In this document: one piece after another, positions 22,289 through 34,730 of the stretch | Layout of the letters: each line of letters opens with the position of its first letter | Numbering within the stretch: the stretch's first letter is position 1 | Source of the DNA: Setoptus koraiensis | Lineage: Eukaryota; Arthropoda | Direction: 5' to 3' | NCBI GenBank assembly: GCA_048013815.1 | Contig: CM106586.1 | Location: 6,262,001 to 6,326,000, forward strand | DNA: 64,000 bases | The notes under the pieces: model-generated | Database searches by the model: none | What the model was told of the DNA's origin: nothing | What the model saw: the letters and a program-made list of their open reading frames with translations, nothing else | Made by a program: the position numbers and the translations under genes

Positions 22289-25200
22289 GTTGATTTGATT
22301 GGTTGTTTGATTTGGCTGCTTGTATTTTGATTTGATTGAGTTCAATTGAATTAATATTTATATAAATATGATATAATTATTGTAATTGTGTTGACCAACG
22401 ATGACGCTAGTTGTGGCACCGACACTAACAAATGAAATAATTTTCTGTCGATGTTACGCCTGTTTGATCTTGTGTGTGTGTGTGATTGTATCATTCGCGC
22501 GTCATCATTAGTGTAAGTGGATTAGTCAAGCGACATGAGGCGACACTGCAAATATGTAGATTATGTTTGATGTTGATTATTCGCTTGCTGACTGCAAACG
22601 GCTCAAGTCACCGCAAGATTGGCTTGTCGTCTGGCAGCGTAAACACTTTTGCAACAGTTTCGCCGAGCTAGACAGAGCGTGATATGTTGCTGGTTGTCGG
22701 TTGCTGTTGTTGTTGTTGTTCGTGTCGTTGTTGTTTGTGTTGTTGTTGTTGTTGTTTGTGCGGATCGATGCGGGCCGGAACTGTGTTCTCGACTGAGTGT
22801 CTCGTTAATCGTGTGTCCCGTTAATTGTGTGTCCCGTTAATTGTGTGTCCGTTAACTGAAACGGCTTTGCTGCTGCGTCAATCGGTGTTGGCTGTTGGTG
22901 GGAACTCTGACGAGTTGCGTATTTATCTGCACTAACTATGCGGTAGTTGCGGCGCATTGGATGAGTGACGACGGATGACGGACGACGATGACGACGCTCA
23001 TATGACAGATGATCTAATAATGCGTATCTAATAATTGATACGCCAGCAAACTAAATACAAAATTGTTGCTGTCGACAATTCACTTACTGCTGCGCCGACT
23101 GTCTCGAATATCTCGATATATCCGATGTGTACCGATATATCCGCTGCTTGTATTGATGCACACTGCCGATATATACACTGACATATGTATTGATGTGCGC
23201 TTGTTTCTAAGTATAATGATTGATTGATCAATTGCTATTAAAAATTAAATCATGTCTTACATGTTGCTGTCGACATGCCCGCTCAACTGTGTGTTTTCGT
23301 CTGATTCAACTGATTTTCGTCTGGTCGCAAGTGGGCAAATAACGGTTCACAACTAACTTGCACACTAATTATAATTACAAACTCACTGATGCCTAACTAG
23401 CACTAACCAACACTAACCAAGACTTACCAAGACGCCGTTGCGGTGTTGTAGCGGGCTGGTGGATGACTCGTTGGAGTGACAATCGGCCAAGATATTGGTT
23501 ATTTGATAGTTGCGAACGCACAATTCAATTGAACAAATGCCAAAAGAATTGATCTGATCTGATCAGATATAATAACAACTAGACCAGCCACTGATATGTG
23601 TGTGTGTGTGTTCTCTGCTGAGCGCCAATATCAATGACCGTTATGTGTGTGTCCTTCCACCTTTTACTTTTCTACCTGTCCCGTTCTACCTAAGCTACTT
23701 GCTATTTCTATGCTATTTCTATGCCATTTCCACGCCATTTCTATGCCATTTCTTTGCTATTTCTACCTGTGTGTGCTCTATCGTGGACGGTACATGTATG
23801 TATTCTTTGTATACACACACACACCTTGTGAGATAAACCTTTGAGAACACACTTGTAGAAGGAAACGGCACGCTGTTGGGCATGCAATAAGTGTATCTGT
23901 CGGCCAGTTTTAAATGATCATGGCAACACAAAAGCAGAGATATAAAGCGAAAATATAAAGCAGCTCAAGCATGCTAATTGAAGACACACTCACTGACGCC
24001 TCCTAGCGGGTCCACCTAGCCAGCGAATTAATCCCGCCCCCCCGACGGCACACACACACACACTCAAGTTGGGCACAGGTGAGCACAGGTGAGTAACGGT
24101 ACTCATAGCATCACAGGCGATATGGCAAGACCGTTTTCGGTCGAACCCAAGTGCCACCAGATGCAAAATGCGCCCGATTTGGCGCATGTTAACATGTTAA
24201 CATGCAGTGTAAGTGCGCACAAAATTCATATCAATTTTGTGATGTAATGCCGCCGATTACATCATAACATAATCAAGTCAACATACATATTACATTATAG
24301 CTCATATTGTGGCCTTACATTTATTATACGGCCAAGTAAGATATACGGCACATATAATATACGACTTGAGCGCATCATGGCAAGAATAAATAAAGTTATT
24401 TTGTCTAGCTGCTGATGCCGTTATGTGGCTGCTGATGCCGTTATGTGGCATGCAACGCATTATCCGGCAAACGGTGTTTGTGTTGCGCAACAATGCAACG
24501 GCCAATATTGTTTGTAGCGGGTTGTTTGTGTTTGCTCAAACTCACTCTCGTTTCTTGTTGCGGCATCATCATGTCATATGTTATTATTCTTTGTGAATGA
24601 TTCTTTATGTATTCTTTATGCATTCTTTATGAGTGTGTGTAACGATGTGGCACCAGTCACGACTGGCCGGCCGAATTTAGTAAGGCACGATCACCGGGAT
24701 TCAAATCGAGATTTAGTTTGCAATTAGAGCGATTGAGCGAGATTCAACGCAGTTTCAACATCGTCAAACAGATGACGACCAAGACGACGAGATGAGATCA
24801 TGCAGCAACGAAGAAGGAGAAAAGAATAATCAAACAAGATTAATAGATTTGCTGCTTGTATCCCCTGTCTGGCCATTACTGCTGCCTATTGCTTGCCAGT
24901 GAGACCCAATATTGCCAATTAAATCATCGAGCGCTGATTGTGAGCACCAGCACACAATCAGCGCTGCATTGTATTGTATTTTGGGAAAGTTTATGTGTGC
25001 TTCAAATGCTCAACTCGTTGGGCAAGACAAACAACATTAACGGTTGTATCACCTTGACAACTGTTGCTGGTTGTTATTGTGTATTATGATATAAAGCGTT
25101 CTTTTCTTTCAAATGTTTGTAAATTTCTTGAATGGCCAATTTGGCTGCTCGACGACGCCAAAACGACGGCAGTCAACAGCAGCGACCAGCAGCCACTATC

Positions 25201-25610
25201 GGCCACTAGCGACAGCACGACAACAATAACGGCAACAGTAATGATAATCACGTATCAGATTCAATTGAGTCGCTCGTTGTCTGTGCGGCATCATCCCGAT
25301 CGAGAGCAGCTTGTTCAATGTTCAATTATAACGGACGGACGGACGGATAGACAAAATGCACAAAAACAACACTGCATAAACACAACAAGTGGTCAGTTGT
25401 CTTGTCAATTGATTAGCGAGCCAACTGGCCAGCATTGGATCAGGAAATGCTCAAAAGCCGCACAGACAACACAAAAGAACGTCCAGCAAGACCGATCCGT
25501 CCGGATAATACATGTATCGGGATACATGTCAGCGTGTATTGGGCGCCCATTCGCCTATTGCACTGTTGCACTCCGTGCCAACGGTACGCCGATGACCGTT
25601 GTCTTATGTA

Positions 25611-25645
25611 ACGTTACGTTACGTTACGTTACGTTGAGTTACGTA
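25611..25645. repeat. GTTAC pentamer array inside an inverted repeat
   Basis: About five copies of a GTTAC unit, flanked by CTTATGTAAC on the left and GTTACGTAAG on the right, which pair nearly perfectly. Confidence 0.75.
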
Positions 25646-27632
25646 AGACACTTATGGTAAGTGGTGGAGTTATCGTTGTTGTTGCTGCCGCTGTTGTTGT
25701 TGTGCCAACCGCTTGCATTGTCCGTGGGCATGGGATGGTCAGCGAGCATGTTTATTAGATGATGCATGAATAGTTTTTTTCTCAATGAATAAATCAGAGA
25801 AAGTTGTTGCCGTGTCTCTAGTTCCATAGCACAGTAGTTTACACTATACTGTTACCCATATACCTTGTACATAGTCTATAGAATGTGAGCAGTAAACAAC
25901 ACGGCAGAGTAGTGTCATGGCGGTTGTTGTTGTTGTTGTTGTTGTGGTAATAACCAATAAGCACAATTGATAATTAATCATTAATATTCGTTTGGGATCA
26001 AAGGTTTTCTCGCACATCGCACATCGTTCGAGCTAGTCTTGTATTGATGTCGCTGTCGTTGTCGTGAAGCGAACAGGGCAAGTTAGTTAGCGGAGTACAA
26101 AAAGTTGTAAATATGTAACGGGCCAATTGAACAATGGGGACACTATAGACTCTTTAGCATGGACTCTTTAGCATGGACTCTCTATCAGAGACTCTCTGTT
26201 ATAGACTCTTTATTATGGACTCTATGCCGTGCACTCTATCACAAAGACCGGCTGTCTTCTTTTTGTGCCATTCTCCCAGATTATTCTGCCATCTTGGCCT
26301 TTGACTGGACTGTTTTTGTTTTTATTAGTGGTCACTGGTGGCGTTGCAGTGGCAGTTGTTGTTGCAAACGGGCATAAGTTGTCGGTTAAGTTGGCGTAAG
26401 AGTGAACATGAGCTGTCGTTGTTGTTGTTGTTGTTCACATTTAAATCCCTGCAAACAGAGAAAGAGAGACACTCCAACTGAACCGAACTGAACCAAACTG
26501 AACTGAAATCACGTGATTGCATTACTGAACAAAATAAAATGAAACGAATTGAATTGAAATAAAATAAAATAAAACGAAACGAAATGGACTGAGATGTAAA
26601 ATATCCAATGTAATAAATGAAGGAGGTCGGCCTAGACTCATTAGCATCACAATGGGCATCGCACTGCGGTTGACTTTCCTGTGACAGCTCTCTGCGGCCA
26701 TTGACCACAAAAGGTGACAAATTTGTCTGTGTCTAGGCCAGCGAGTTGCAGCTGACCGCCAACAACTGCACAATCAACTATATAAACCATCGACAGTGGA
26801 CACTTTTAATGGAATCACAATGGACCCGAACAACACTGATACAAACCGATTCCTACTTACATTGTCAACAGCGATGATTTTTGCTTATTAGTTTTGATTA
26901 ATAATTAACCATTGATTAATAACAACGAACCGAACTGAATCAATTGATTGCAATGTGGTCACATTGGTAATTAGCGCGCTGCATCGTGCCCGTTGGCAGC
27001 TGTAATGCCACCCAGTGCCGTTACATCGTGATCTGTAACACTGGCCAGTGGTTTGAAATTGTGTTGCTTTGTTGAAATTATTGTAATTATGTTATGCTAA
27101 TTAGCAGATGCCCGCTTTGGCGCGCAACAAATTACACACATTGTACTGACATTGTACGCACAACTGACAAGCAAACTTTGTGAATCATTTATTGGACAAC
27201 GGTCATAAATTGTTGTTAGTCATGAATTGTTAGTCAGGTACTAGCTTGTTAGAAGCACAGAAAAACATCTGTGCGTCCGTATTTGTCCCCCATCGATAGC
27301 AAATTGATTAGTCTAGTCGACTGGTCGATAAGACAGTGATGAATGTCTAGAGACAGCAGGCAATTTGCATTTTAAAATGTATCGACTCAGCCCTGATCAC
27401 CGGTCGCCCATCGCCAATCGTCCGTCACCCATCACTAATCACTATGTTTGTGTGTGTGTGTGTAGGTGAGGGTGGTAGGCAGATGAAATATTCGTCACAA
27501 TTTTCCAAGTAATTCTATTCATTGCTTACCTGTAGTTACACCCTCCACCGCTGGCCCAGTTATGACATATTAAATCAAGCGGCAGCTGATAATATATATT
27601 CAAAATGGCCAGTGTTTGCTCACCCTGTTATG

Positions 27633-27675
27633 ATAACAAATGTGCACCGGACATCTGTCCGTGCACATTTGTTAT
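27633..27675. repeat. 43-nt snap-back palindrome
   Basis: The left arm 27633-27653 pairs with the right arm 27656-27675 over 20 bp, with a single one-base bulge and a 2-nt loop (TC). Confidence 0.9.
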
Positions 27676-29448
27676 GTATTTTATCACTGATAACTGGTAG
27701 TAAATCGTCTGACTCAATGGTACTGTATAAATTGATATGAGCTGATTGTCAACTGCCACTCTCAACGATTTCAGTTTACCAATGAAAAGTCGCAAACTCG
27801 CGTCATGTCACGTAAACCAACAGGCCGTTGTAAGCCGTTACATTTGTAGCTTGGGCCGTTCTACTCACTTGCATCGCTTTATTTGTATCATTTTGGGGGC
27901 TTGCCTTGCAACGCGAGCATATTAGTCTCATTAGGCATCGCAAAATTTTATCCTTGTCAACTGCGACAGTAGTAGCTATTTATAAACGGCCATGAGTGTC
28001 TTCTCAATGGTAATGAGTGACATCTTGTTCAGTTAATCCATCTCACTCAGTGGCTTTATCGCAAGGTGACTCGCATCTAATGATCTCACAGCACGGCAAC
28101 AAATGGCCTCGTCTCTCTGAGATGGCGTTTCTATGGTAATTGCATTTCCACAATGTCAAGTGAAGTTACAACTGAATCGTTCGTTTTGTCGAGTCACTTC
28201 GATTTCGCTTTGCAACCAATTCGTTGCGAATAGTGTCGCCGAAACGATGATTGTGCCACAGCCAATATTCACCACTACCATAGGGGAGCTCGGGTGTCAT
28301 TGGCGAACTGACCATAGACTTTTTGGTGGTCGACTAAACAAAAAGTTACTGCCAATTGGTTGGTTGGTTTAACCTAGCTTAACTGCAACGAGACTCGGAA
28401 AAAAATTCAGAGTTTGAAATTGGCGCCTTGACTCGAGCCGTTGTGGCGCCAGAAATAATAAACAGGTACAAATGAGTAATGAGATCAACCGACAGAATGA
28501 TGAAATTCCGGCTGAATCGAACTAAATGTAATTAATAACATGCAACCCGGCAAAACTGCGCACACCGGCCTACGATCACTGCACAGTCGGTTGTTCTGTG
28601 CGCTGAGGCGCGACAATGCAACCAGCTATGCTATAGACTGGACTAGTGACCGTTGCGCAAATTCGAGTCACGCAAACAAATGTCAACAGCATTTTCAGTT
28701 TGCAGTGCATTAGTAGCGTCCACAGTGTAGCACAACTGCTGGTACTACTGTAACAACTGTCCTGTCCACTAGAGCGCATCAGACGGCATTTGTTCGTTAC
28801 ATTTGATCGGTTCGCGCTGGTCTGTGCAACAACTGTTCTACTAGAGCACTCACTGTGCAACGTTCATATGGATACCATCGGAAAATACAGCAAATGCCAT
28901 ACACGCACATATTCATGAATTCTGGCTGCGCTACAAACGCAAACAATCATTAACGGCCATCTCGATATTCACGATCAACAACAACTGTTGCTGTATTTCT
29001 CACAAACGAAATCATCACTAATGATGCTGCCCGCTCCATCACATTTACATATTGGTTATTATAAACAATTGAAGGCAACAAAACATTGAAAACATTGTAA
29101 AATGATTAGTTATCGGCTGCAACATTACTCAACAACACTCATCGAGATAACCTGTCTCAGGATAAGCACAAATTTTGGTCCAATTGCAAGCAGGCAACAC
29201 TTGAAATAATAACCCCCATGCGATATCATAATACATATCAAACTGTATTATCAACGATAGATAATTATTATTTTTGAGCGCACAATATCATGAACGTTGA
29301 TATCAGCTTGATACCACTCACTTAATACAAGCTTTGGCCAGCCAAATGTCCCACTAGCCGAGAGAGATACCACACACACTGCCTACTTAAAATTTGTCAA
29401 TCCGATTTTGTCTACTCTTGATAGCTTAAGCTTACATTGCCAACAATT

Positions 29449-32400
29449 ATGGCCCATCCGACCACATTTCAAATAACCACGCGCGAGTTCATAGAGAAAA
29501 CGCGTGAAGATATTAATGGAAATTCGCCCACAGCCATGTCGTTCTTCAACAAGAGACTACCTCATTTCAAAAACACGATCAATAGTCTCGATACTTCTAT
29601 CGAATTAGATAGAGATAACCTGGTAAAAATGAAGAAAGCTCTTAAAGCAATGTCGAATAACGTTAACGCGCACCTAGAAAACGATACTAACCTTTGTAAG
29701 GTTTTAGAAAAACTGGGGGCTAGCTCCATATCAGGAGAAGAAGAACTAGAAATAGGCCAAGCATTCGTTAAATTTGCTGCGATGAAATCCGAGTTATCCT
29801 CTAATGTCAAAACTCTCATGCAAAACTTGAGTAACCAAGTAATGTTTCCTCTGGAAAGCATGCTGAAAAGTGATCTCAAATCTATCAATGGTGATTTCAA
29901 GAGACCCGTTGATAGGGCATTGAGTGATTATGAATCCAGGCTTGCAAAATTAGAGAAAGATAAGAGGAAGAAAACACATCATCTCGATAAGATCAAAGAC
30001 AGCCATAATATATCGACCAACAGTCATCAGTTTCGGGTCAATCAGACAAGTGGCTCATATCAACCAGAGCAACCATCTTCCATAGAGTTACTATTCTCAG
30101 ATAGCATTGATTCATCCCTTAGTACAATAGCCGATAAAGAGAAACGAATCTTCCAACTTCACTTGTGCGACTATCTGATCAGAGTCAACGAGATGAAAAC
30201 CCATAAAGGTGTTGATCTTTTACAACATCTTGTGGAACACTTCAATGCCCAAGCTACTTTCTTTCGAGAGGGTTTAAAAACAATCGAACATTATAGCACC
30301 TATATTAGCGAACTCAGTCAACGCCTCGGAGAGCTTAAAATTGAACAAGATGAAGAACGGAAGTGTCTAATAGAATTACGTAACAACCTTAAGGCTTCGA
30401 CTCCTTACTTGGATATCAATCCGGGAAATAAAGACAGAGTTGACTCTAACTTCACATCCGATGCGGCTCATGATAATTCATACCATCCCATCTCTTCTGA
30501 GCGTCGAGATTCTACAATTCATGGTTACAGTCTTCACCAGCTGCAAGGAAATCTAAGCTATGGATTCAGTAAGTCTGGATATCTGCTCAAAAAATCCGAG
30601 GGAAAAATGCGAGTCAAAGCATGGCATAGGCGCAGATGTGATATAACCGATGGATTTTTATATATATACCACTCAGACGAAGCTAAAACACCTACAAAAC
30701 TAAATCTTTTGACATGTCAAGTGAAACCAGGTGCTGACGAAGAAAGAAAATGTTTTGATCTCGTATCGTACAATCGTACGTATCACTTCCAAGTAGAAGA
30801 TGATTCCGATCTGACTCCATGGGTGTCAGTATTGATTAATTGTAAAGAGGGAGCTCTCAAAAAAGAATTTGATAATAGTCAATTGCAAGGTATTGATCAA
30901 GTAGATTTCTCACCTGGTGGTAGTCAAAGAATCAGAGAGGTAGGTAGTAGGAAGCAGAACATCGTCCATATTCAACGAAGTTTGATCTTTCAAGTTCGCT
31001 CACTTCCCGGCAACAATCGCTGTGTTGATTGCTCGACTACATCAAATGAGCCGACTTGGTTATCTACTAATCTCGGAGTGCTTACCTGCATCGAGTGTTC
31101 TGGCATCCATCGCGATCTTGGTGTTCAAATATCGAGGATACAATCACTGACTTTGGACAACATTGGAACTTCACAACTTTTGATCGCTCACAATATGGGA
31201 AATGACGTCTTCAACGAAGTATTTGAAGCTCAACTCAATGATCCAACGAGGGCCAGCTTAAATGACGTCCAGAAACCTAAACCAGATAGCTCTATGGAGC
31301 AAAGGTGTGAATTTATCAGAGCAAAATACATGCACCGCAAGTTTTGTACCAAGGTTCATGACGATGAAACATCTCAGGTAGTAAGGCTGAGAAAAGCCAT
31401 ATTGAATAACGATCTGAAGCATCTACTTCAAATATTTGGCGAAGGTTTTGATTTGTCTAGTAAACTCACAATCAGTCGCAGCGAGAGCCCAAGTGCAATC
31501 CAACATCTAGAATCAGACGCAACTGATGATTTGCACGAGACAAGTCTTCACCTTGTCATTCACAATCAAGCTAATCAAGTATCTGAGAATGTAACCCCCA
31601 AAAGTGCCTTACACATTTTAGACTTCATCATACAAAATAGTCGGACATTGAACAGACAGAATGTCTTGGGAGAGACTGCTCTTCACTATTGTATTAAGTA
31701 CAATCAACCCGAGAGCATGAAATTACTTCTTAGGACTGGAGCTGATCTCAATATAAAGGATTCTTCTGGATTTACACCATTAGAAATGGCCCGTATGTCT
31801 TCTTTGGATTACTTTGTTGAGCTACTGGAACAAGCAATTCAAAACAAAAAATCAATGTTCGACAACGTTTACTCGGATTGGGGTGTTTCCTTTTCCATCA
31901 GCACCGAGTCTAGTTGTGAAGATTTGAGTGATGAGCAAATCGCTATGAAGGAAAAAAATCGAACGAGCAAGTTTCCTCAATATGTCAGAACGAACAGATC
32001 TCCCAGGAACATGATTCATGATTTTAATGTATCCGTTTCAACTCTAGCCGACTCTAGTTACGATTATGGATCTAGTGACGAGGAGAATGACGAGGTAATA
32101 TGTATCTCATCAAGCAGATCAAAAGTAAGTATGTACAGTGTTTTAATATCGCAAATAGTAAACCTACTATTCTACAAATCTAACATTTGTATTCTCATCT
32201 TCCTTCCTTATTCTTCAAATTATAGCGAACCAATTCCCGAAGCAGTTCCATGGACGAAAACGACAATTCCCCTTCATTCACACTTCCGTGCCCCAACGAA
32301 ACTGAGTTTCCCGGCCACAATACTCCAAAGAATAACAATCTACAAATTAGAAAAATCAAGCAGAAAGCTTTTTCTGAAAGAAAACATCGAGATGTTGGAT

Positions 32401-32774
32401 TCAAAACTCCGTTAGAGGTCAAATTCTCTAACGCTGTGACTGAAACTGAATTGAACTCATCATATACCCTGAACCGACATTTCGGCAGCAACCACTATGA
32501 TGAAAATGGATTAAATCCTTGTGACAGATCTATGACCTTAGATAGATGTACTAGCATCTCTAGCATACAACACTCATGGTCCCAGAGTTTGGCCAAGAGT
32601 AAACAGCTCTCCTCTATTTTTGGATCTTCACCTAGAAATCACAAATTTACCTCATCTTTTAGAAATTCTAGAACACCTACGTCTTATCTACGCAGAGCGG
32701 TTAGCAGGACAGTTAACAAGGAGCGTATGCAAAAAGTTAAGCAACTGTTACGAGTTGACAGTAGTAAACAGTGA
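29449..32774 (+). CDS. ASAP-family Arf GTPase-activating protein (BAR-PH-ArfGAP-ANK, no SH3), two exons, 1074 aa
   Basis: Exon 1 is 29449-32124 and exon 2 is 32226-32774. The 101-nt intron (GTAAGT...AATTATAG) is phase 0 and gives SSRSK|RTNSRSS. The start is the first ATG in frame (ATTATGG). Residues 1 to about 300 are the BAR region (FIEKTRED, AFVKF, QLHLCDYLIRVNE, KGVDLLQHL), about 375-470 the PH domain (SGYLLKKSEG...WHRRRC), and about 504-620 the ArfGAP zinc finger (CVDC...CIECSGIHRDLG, with the catalytic Arg). About 694-797 are ankyrin repeats (GETALHYC). The 270-residue tail is Ser-rich. The order is diagnostic of ASAPs, which bend membranes and turn off Arf GTPases at the cell periphery. 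The tail ends without the SH3 domain of ASAP1/2. The zinc-finger spacing is C-x2-C-x18-C-x2-C rather than the usual x16. Confidence 0.93.
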
Positions 32775-33126
32775 TTACACCTAATTGTCATGTCCTCTTG
32801 ATCGCACTCACGAACAGATACCTCCGAGTAAAATTTCCTAAATTAGTCTAGTCTAATCCTTGGTTATAGATTATCATAAATATCACTTTTTTAACTATTA
32901 AGTTTGCGTACTACTGGATTAGAATAACTTTAATCAGGGATTCATGACATATTTTTTAGCGCCTGGTTTTTCAAAAGAGCGCCAACAAGTTTAGTGTTGC
33001 TAGGTGATTGATCCAATTTTACATCTTAAGCATAAGGAGTAGGTGGAGAATATTGTAACACTTGTCTGATTTCATTTGTATTGTATGTATTGAATGCACA
33101 TCAACAATCTAGCTCCTGTGTACCTG

Positions 33127-33132
33127 AATAAA
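33127..33132 (+). terminator. poly(A) signal of the ASAP gene
   Basis: AATAAA about 350 nt downstream of the ASAP stop codon. The convergent gene has its own signals at 33190-33185 and 33174-33169 on the other strand, so the two 3' ends lie within about 60 bp of each other. The spacer 32775-33278 holds nothing else I can see. Confidence 0.6.
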
Positions 33133-33184
33133 TGCGCCTACTATAATTTTATCGAGGACTCACTCCCATTTATTGGCCTGATAC

Positions 33185-33190
33185 TTTATT
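33185..33190 (-). terminator. poly(A) signal of the convergent unknown gene
   Basis: AATAAA on the minus strand about 90 nt after the stop codon of the gene at 33279-34130. A second copy lies at 33174-33169. Confidence 0.6.
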
Positions 33191-33278
33191 TTGGACCGAT
33201 CGAACTCAAGCTTGCTGTCGTGAAACTTCGAAAGTGAATGAAAACATTCTTTTTTGATAGATATCCTAGCACATGAAT

Positions 33279-34130
33279 TTAATGATATCTTTTTCTTCTA
33301 CTTATAGCAAAGGGCGGATAAGGTTTGTCAGGCGTTACGGCTCCAATGGATGCGATGTTGCCCTTGTAACTGCCTGTGCTTAAGTTGTCAAATGCAAATG
33401 GCAGATAGGCCCGATTGTCAACAAAACTTTGTGAATCTTTGTGTGCGAAAATTGAATTTGTTGAATCATGAGATGAGCCGCGATCAGACGTATATTTATC
33501 GTAACAGTTGAAAGGAGTATCGCCAGGTGAATTGGATCGAAGAGATGATGAGATACTGGAGGGGCCGAATTGCAAATTAAATAATGAGCCATCTGTAGTA
33601 GAGTCTGTGGATGACATGGTATTACCCCTTGATACTCTCTCTAGACAGTCAAGCTCATATTGTAAGACATTATCAGTATCTTTCACAAGCTGCATCTTGT
33701 CGCGATTTGTTGTCGACGGCATAAATTGTTTAGCGCACCTAGTTCGCAACCTGTCAAGTTGGTCGATCTCCTTCTCTATTTCGTTGTCGGCATTATTGTT
33801 GCGCGAAAAGTTGTTACTTGTATATTTACTAGTTTTCTTTAGAATTGATTGCTTTGGAAATTTGCAACCGCCTTCTATTGATGCTGGTAACTCTGAACTG
33901 TCTGGCGAATGGATTACAATTTTTGGTTTAGTTGTTGTCAACTGTTGACGACTGGCTGTCGATGATTCGATCAAACAACTATAGGTACGGGTGCTGTTGT
34001 TTGTTGACGAGCGTTTCATCAACTCTTTATAATGACTGAAATCACTGTTCAAATTGTCCACACAAGTGTCTATGCTGTCCCGCTTGGACTGACCATTTAG
34101 TAAATTTATTTTGTAAGGTTTAGGAGACAT
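33279..34130 (-). CDS. unrecognised Ser/Thr/Asn-rich protein, 283 aa
   Basis: A single ATG-initiated exon (MSPKPYKINLLNG...). Correctly placed poly(A) signals follow the stop codon. I do not recognise the family. It is hydrophilic with no signal peptide or membrane segment. It has a short charged, possibly coiled-coil stretch near residues 115-135 (NEIEKEIDQLDRLRTRC), a PKQSILKKT segment near residue 93 that fits the PP1-docking SILK pattern, long Ser-rich stretches, and a basic C-terminus (SRRKRYH). An accompanying RVxF PP1-docking motif was not found. A divergent candidate exon starts 200 bp upstream on the other strand. It could be a conserved adaptor with only short motifs, or an exon of a larger gene. 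Confidence 0.6.
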   Translation of the reverse strand: MSPKPYKINLLNGQSKRDSIDTCVDNLNSDFSHYKELMKRSSTNNSTRTYSCLIESSTASRQQLTTTKPKIVIHSPDSSELPASIEGGCKFPKQSILKKTSKYTSNNFSRNNNADNEIEKEIDQLDRLRTRCAKQFMPSTTNRDKMQLVKDTDNVLQYELDCLERVSRGNTMSSTDSTTDGSLFNLQFGPSSISSSLRSNSPGDTPFNCYDKYTSDRGSSHDSTNSIFAHKDSQSFVDNRAYLPFAFDNLSTGSYKGNIASIGAVTPDKPYPPFAISRRKRYH

Positions 34131-34330
34131 AGCGACAGATAAAAGTAGATTGTAATGCGTCTATCTGTGTTGTTGCTCATTGCGTATATGTAACGACGTT
34201 TGCAATTACCCAGAGTCAACCAGTCAGCTAGCCGGGCCATGCCAGTGATCGGAATGTTATGACAAACAAAAGATAATTTGAAACGGCGAGACGCATCACA
34301 AGGACGTGACAACGTTTAAGTGTGTAAACA

Positions 34331-34481
34331 ATGGCTACAAATGTGGATATGCCAGAAGAGAAGAGCTTATGTGAAACGTCAAATGTTGTGTCAAGTGTTG
34401 CGCGTATATGTTCTTCGGTGACCCTGAATATTTCATCATTTGGCATGAAATCAAATGATGAAATATTCGCTGATGAGCTCT
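34331..34481 (+). CDS. candidate first coding exon of a plus-strand gene, about 50 codons
   Basis: An ATG in good context (ACAATGG) opens a frame reading MATNVDMPEEKSLCETSNVV and on to ...NDEIFADEL. A strong donor (T|GTGAGTATG) follows at 34482, phase 1. Without splicing the frame stops at 34534. The start lies 200 bp from, and head-to-head with, the gene at 33279-34130, consistent with a shared promoter. No matching downstream exon was found. Its second half overlaps a perfect palindrome (34426-34468). Unrecognised. Confidence 0.3.
34426..34468. repeat. 43-nt perfect palindrome
   Basis: GAATATTTCATCATTTG (34426-34442) and its exact complement (34452-34468) enclose a 9-nt loop. Confidence 0.95.
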
Positions 34482-34716
34482 GTGAGTATGTTACGATCTG
34501 CGAGAGACGATTTGCATTTGAATTTGTGTTGTAAACATGAGGGATTGTGTTGTAGACGAAAGTGATTATTGCTGCCGACTTGACACAACATGCCAGAGAA
34601 CAAAGGCTTGTCGGCAACAACAATTATGCGAGCTTTGTTTATTATTCGTTTGCATGCCAAATGTTGATTGTACGCATACCGTTATTACAATATGAACCGT
34701 TAATGAAGTTACTCGA

Positions 34717-34730
34717 GCAATAGAGGGCGC
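34717..34730 (+). promoter_or_regulatory. CTCF-like motif
   Basis: GCAATAGAGGGCGC matches 12 of 14 positions of CCASYAGRKGGCRS. It lies about 600 bp upstream of the gene at 33279-34130. Confidence 0.3.

Larger units (their letters stand above)
22289..29448. other. 7.2-kb gene-free spacer
   Basis: Separates the CBM14 gene (transcribed leftward) from the ASAP gene (transcribed rightward), so it should hold both promoters. It is rich in short repeats: GTT runs at 22700-22760, GACTCT-type degenerate repeats at 26145-26250, and a GTTAC pentamer array at 25611-25645. It also holds a 43-nt snap-back palindrome at 27633-27675. None of its open frames looks like a conserved protein. Confidence 0.5.

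Noticed and set aside
24690-24712. GGGATTCAAATCG as a tRNA B box
   Set aside because: No acceptor, D or anticodon stems can be folded around it.
25064-25660. 198-codon plus-strand frame
   Set aside because: Ends in the GTTAC pentamer array and has no recognisable domain. Its start is not an ATG in good context.
34426-34468. pre-miRNA hairpin
   Set aside because: The 17-bp stem and 43-nt total are too short for an ordinary pre-miRNA. The same applies to the other palindromes.
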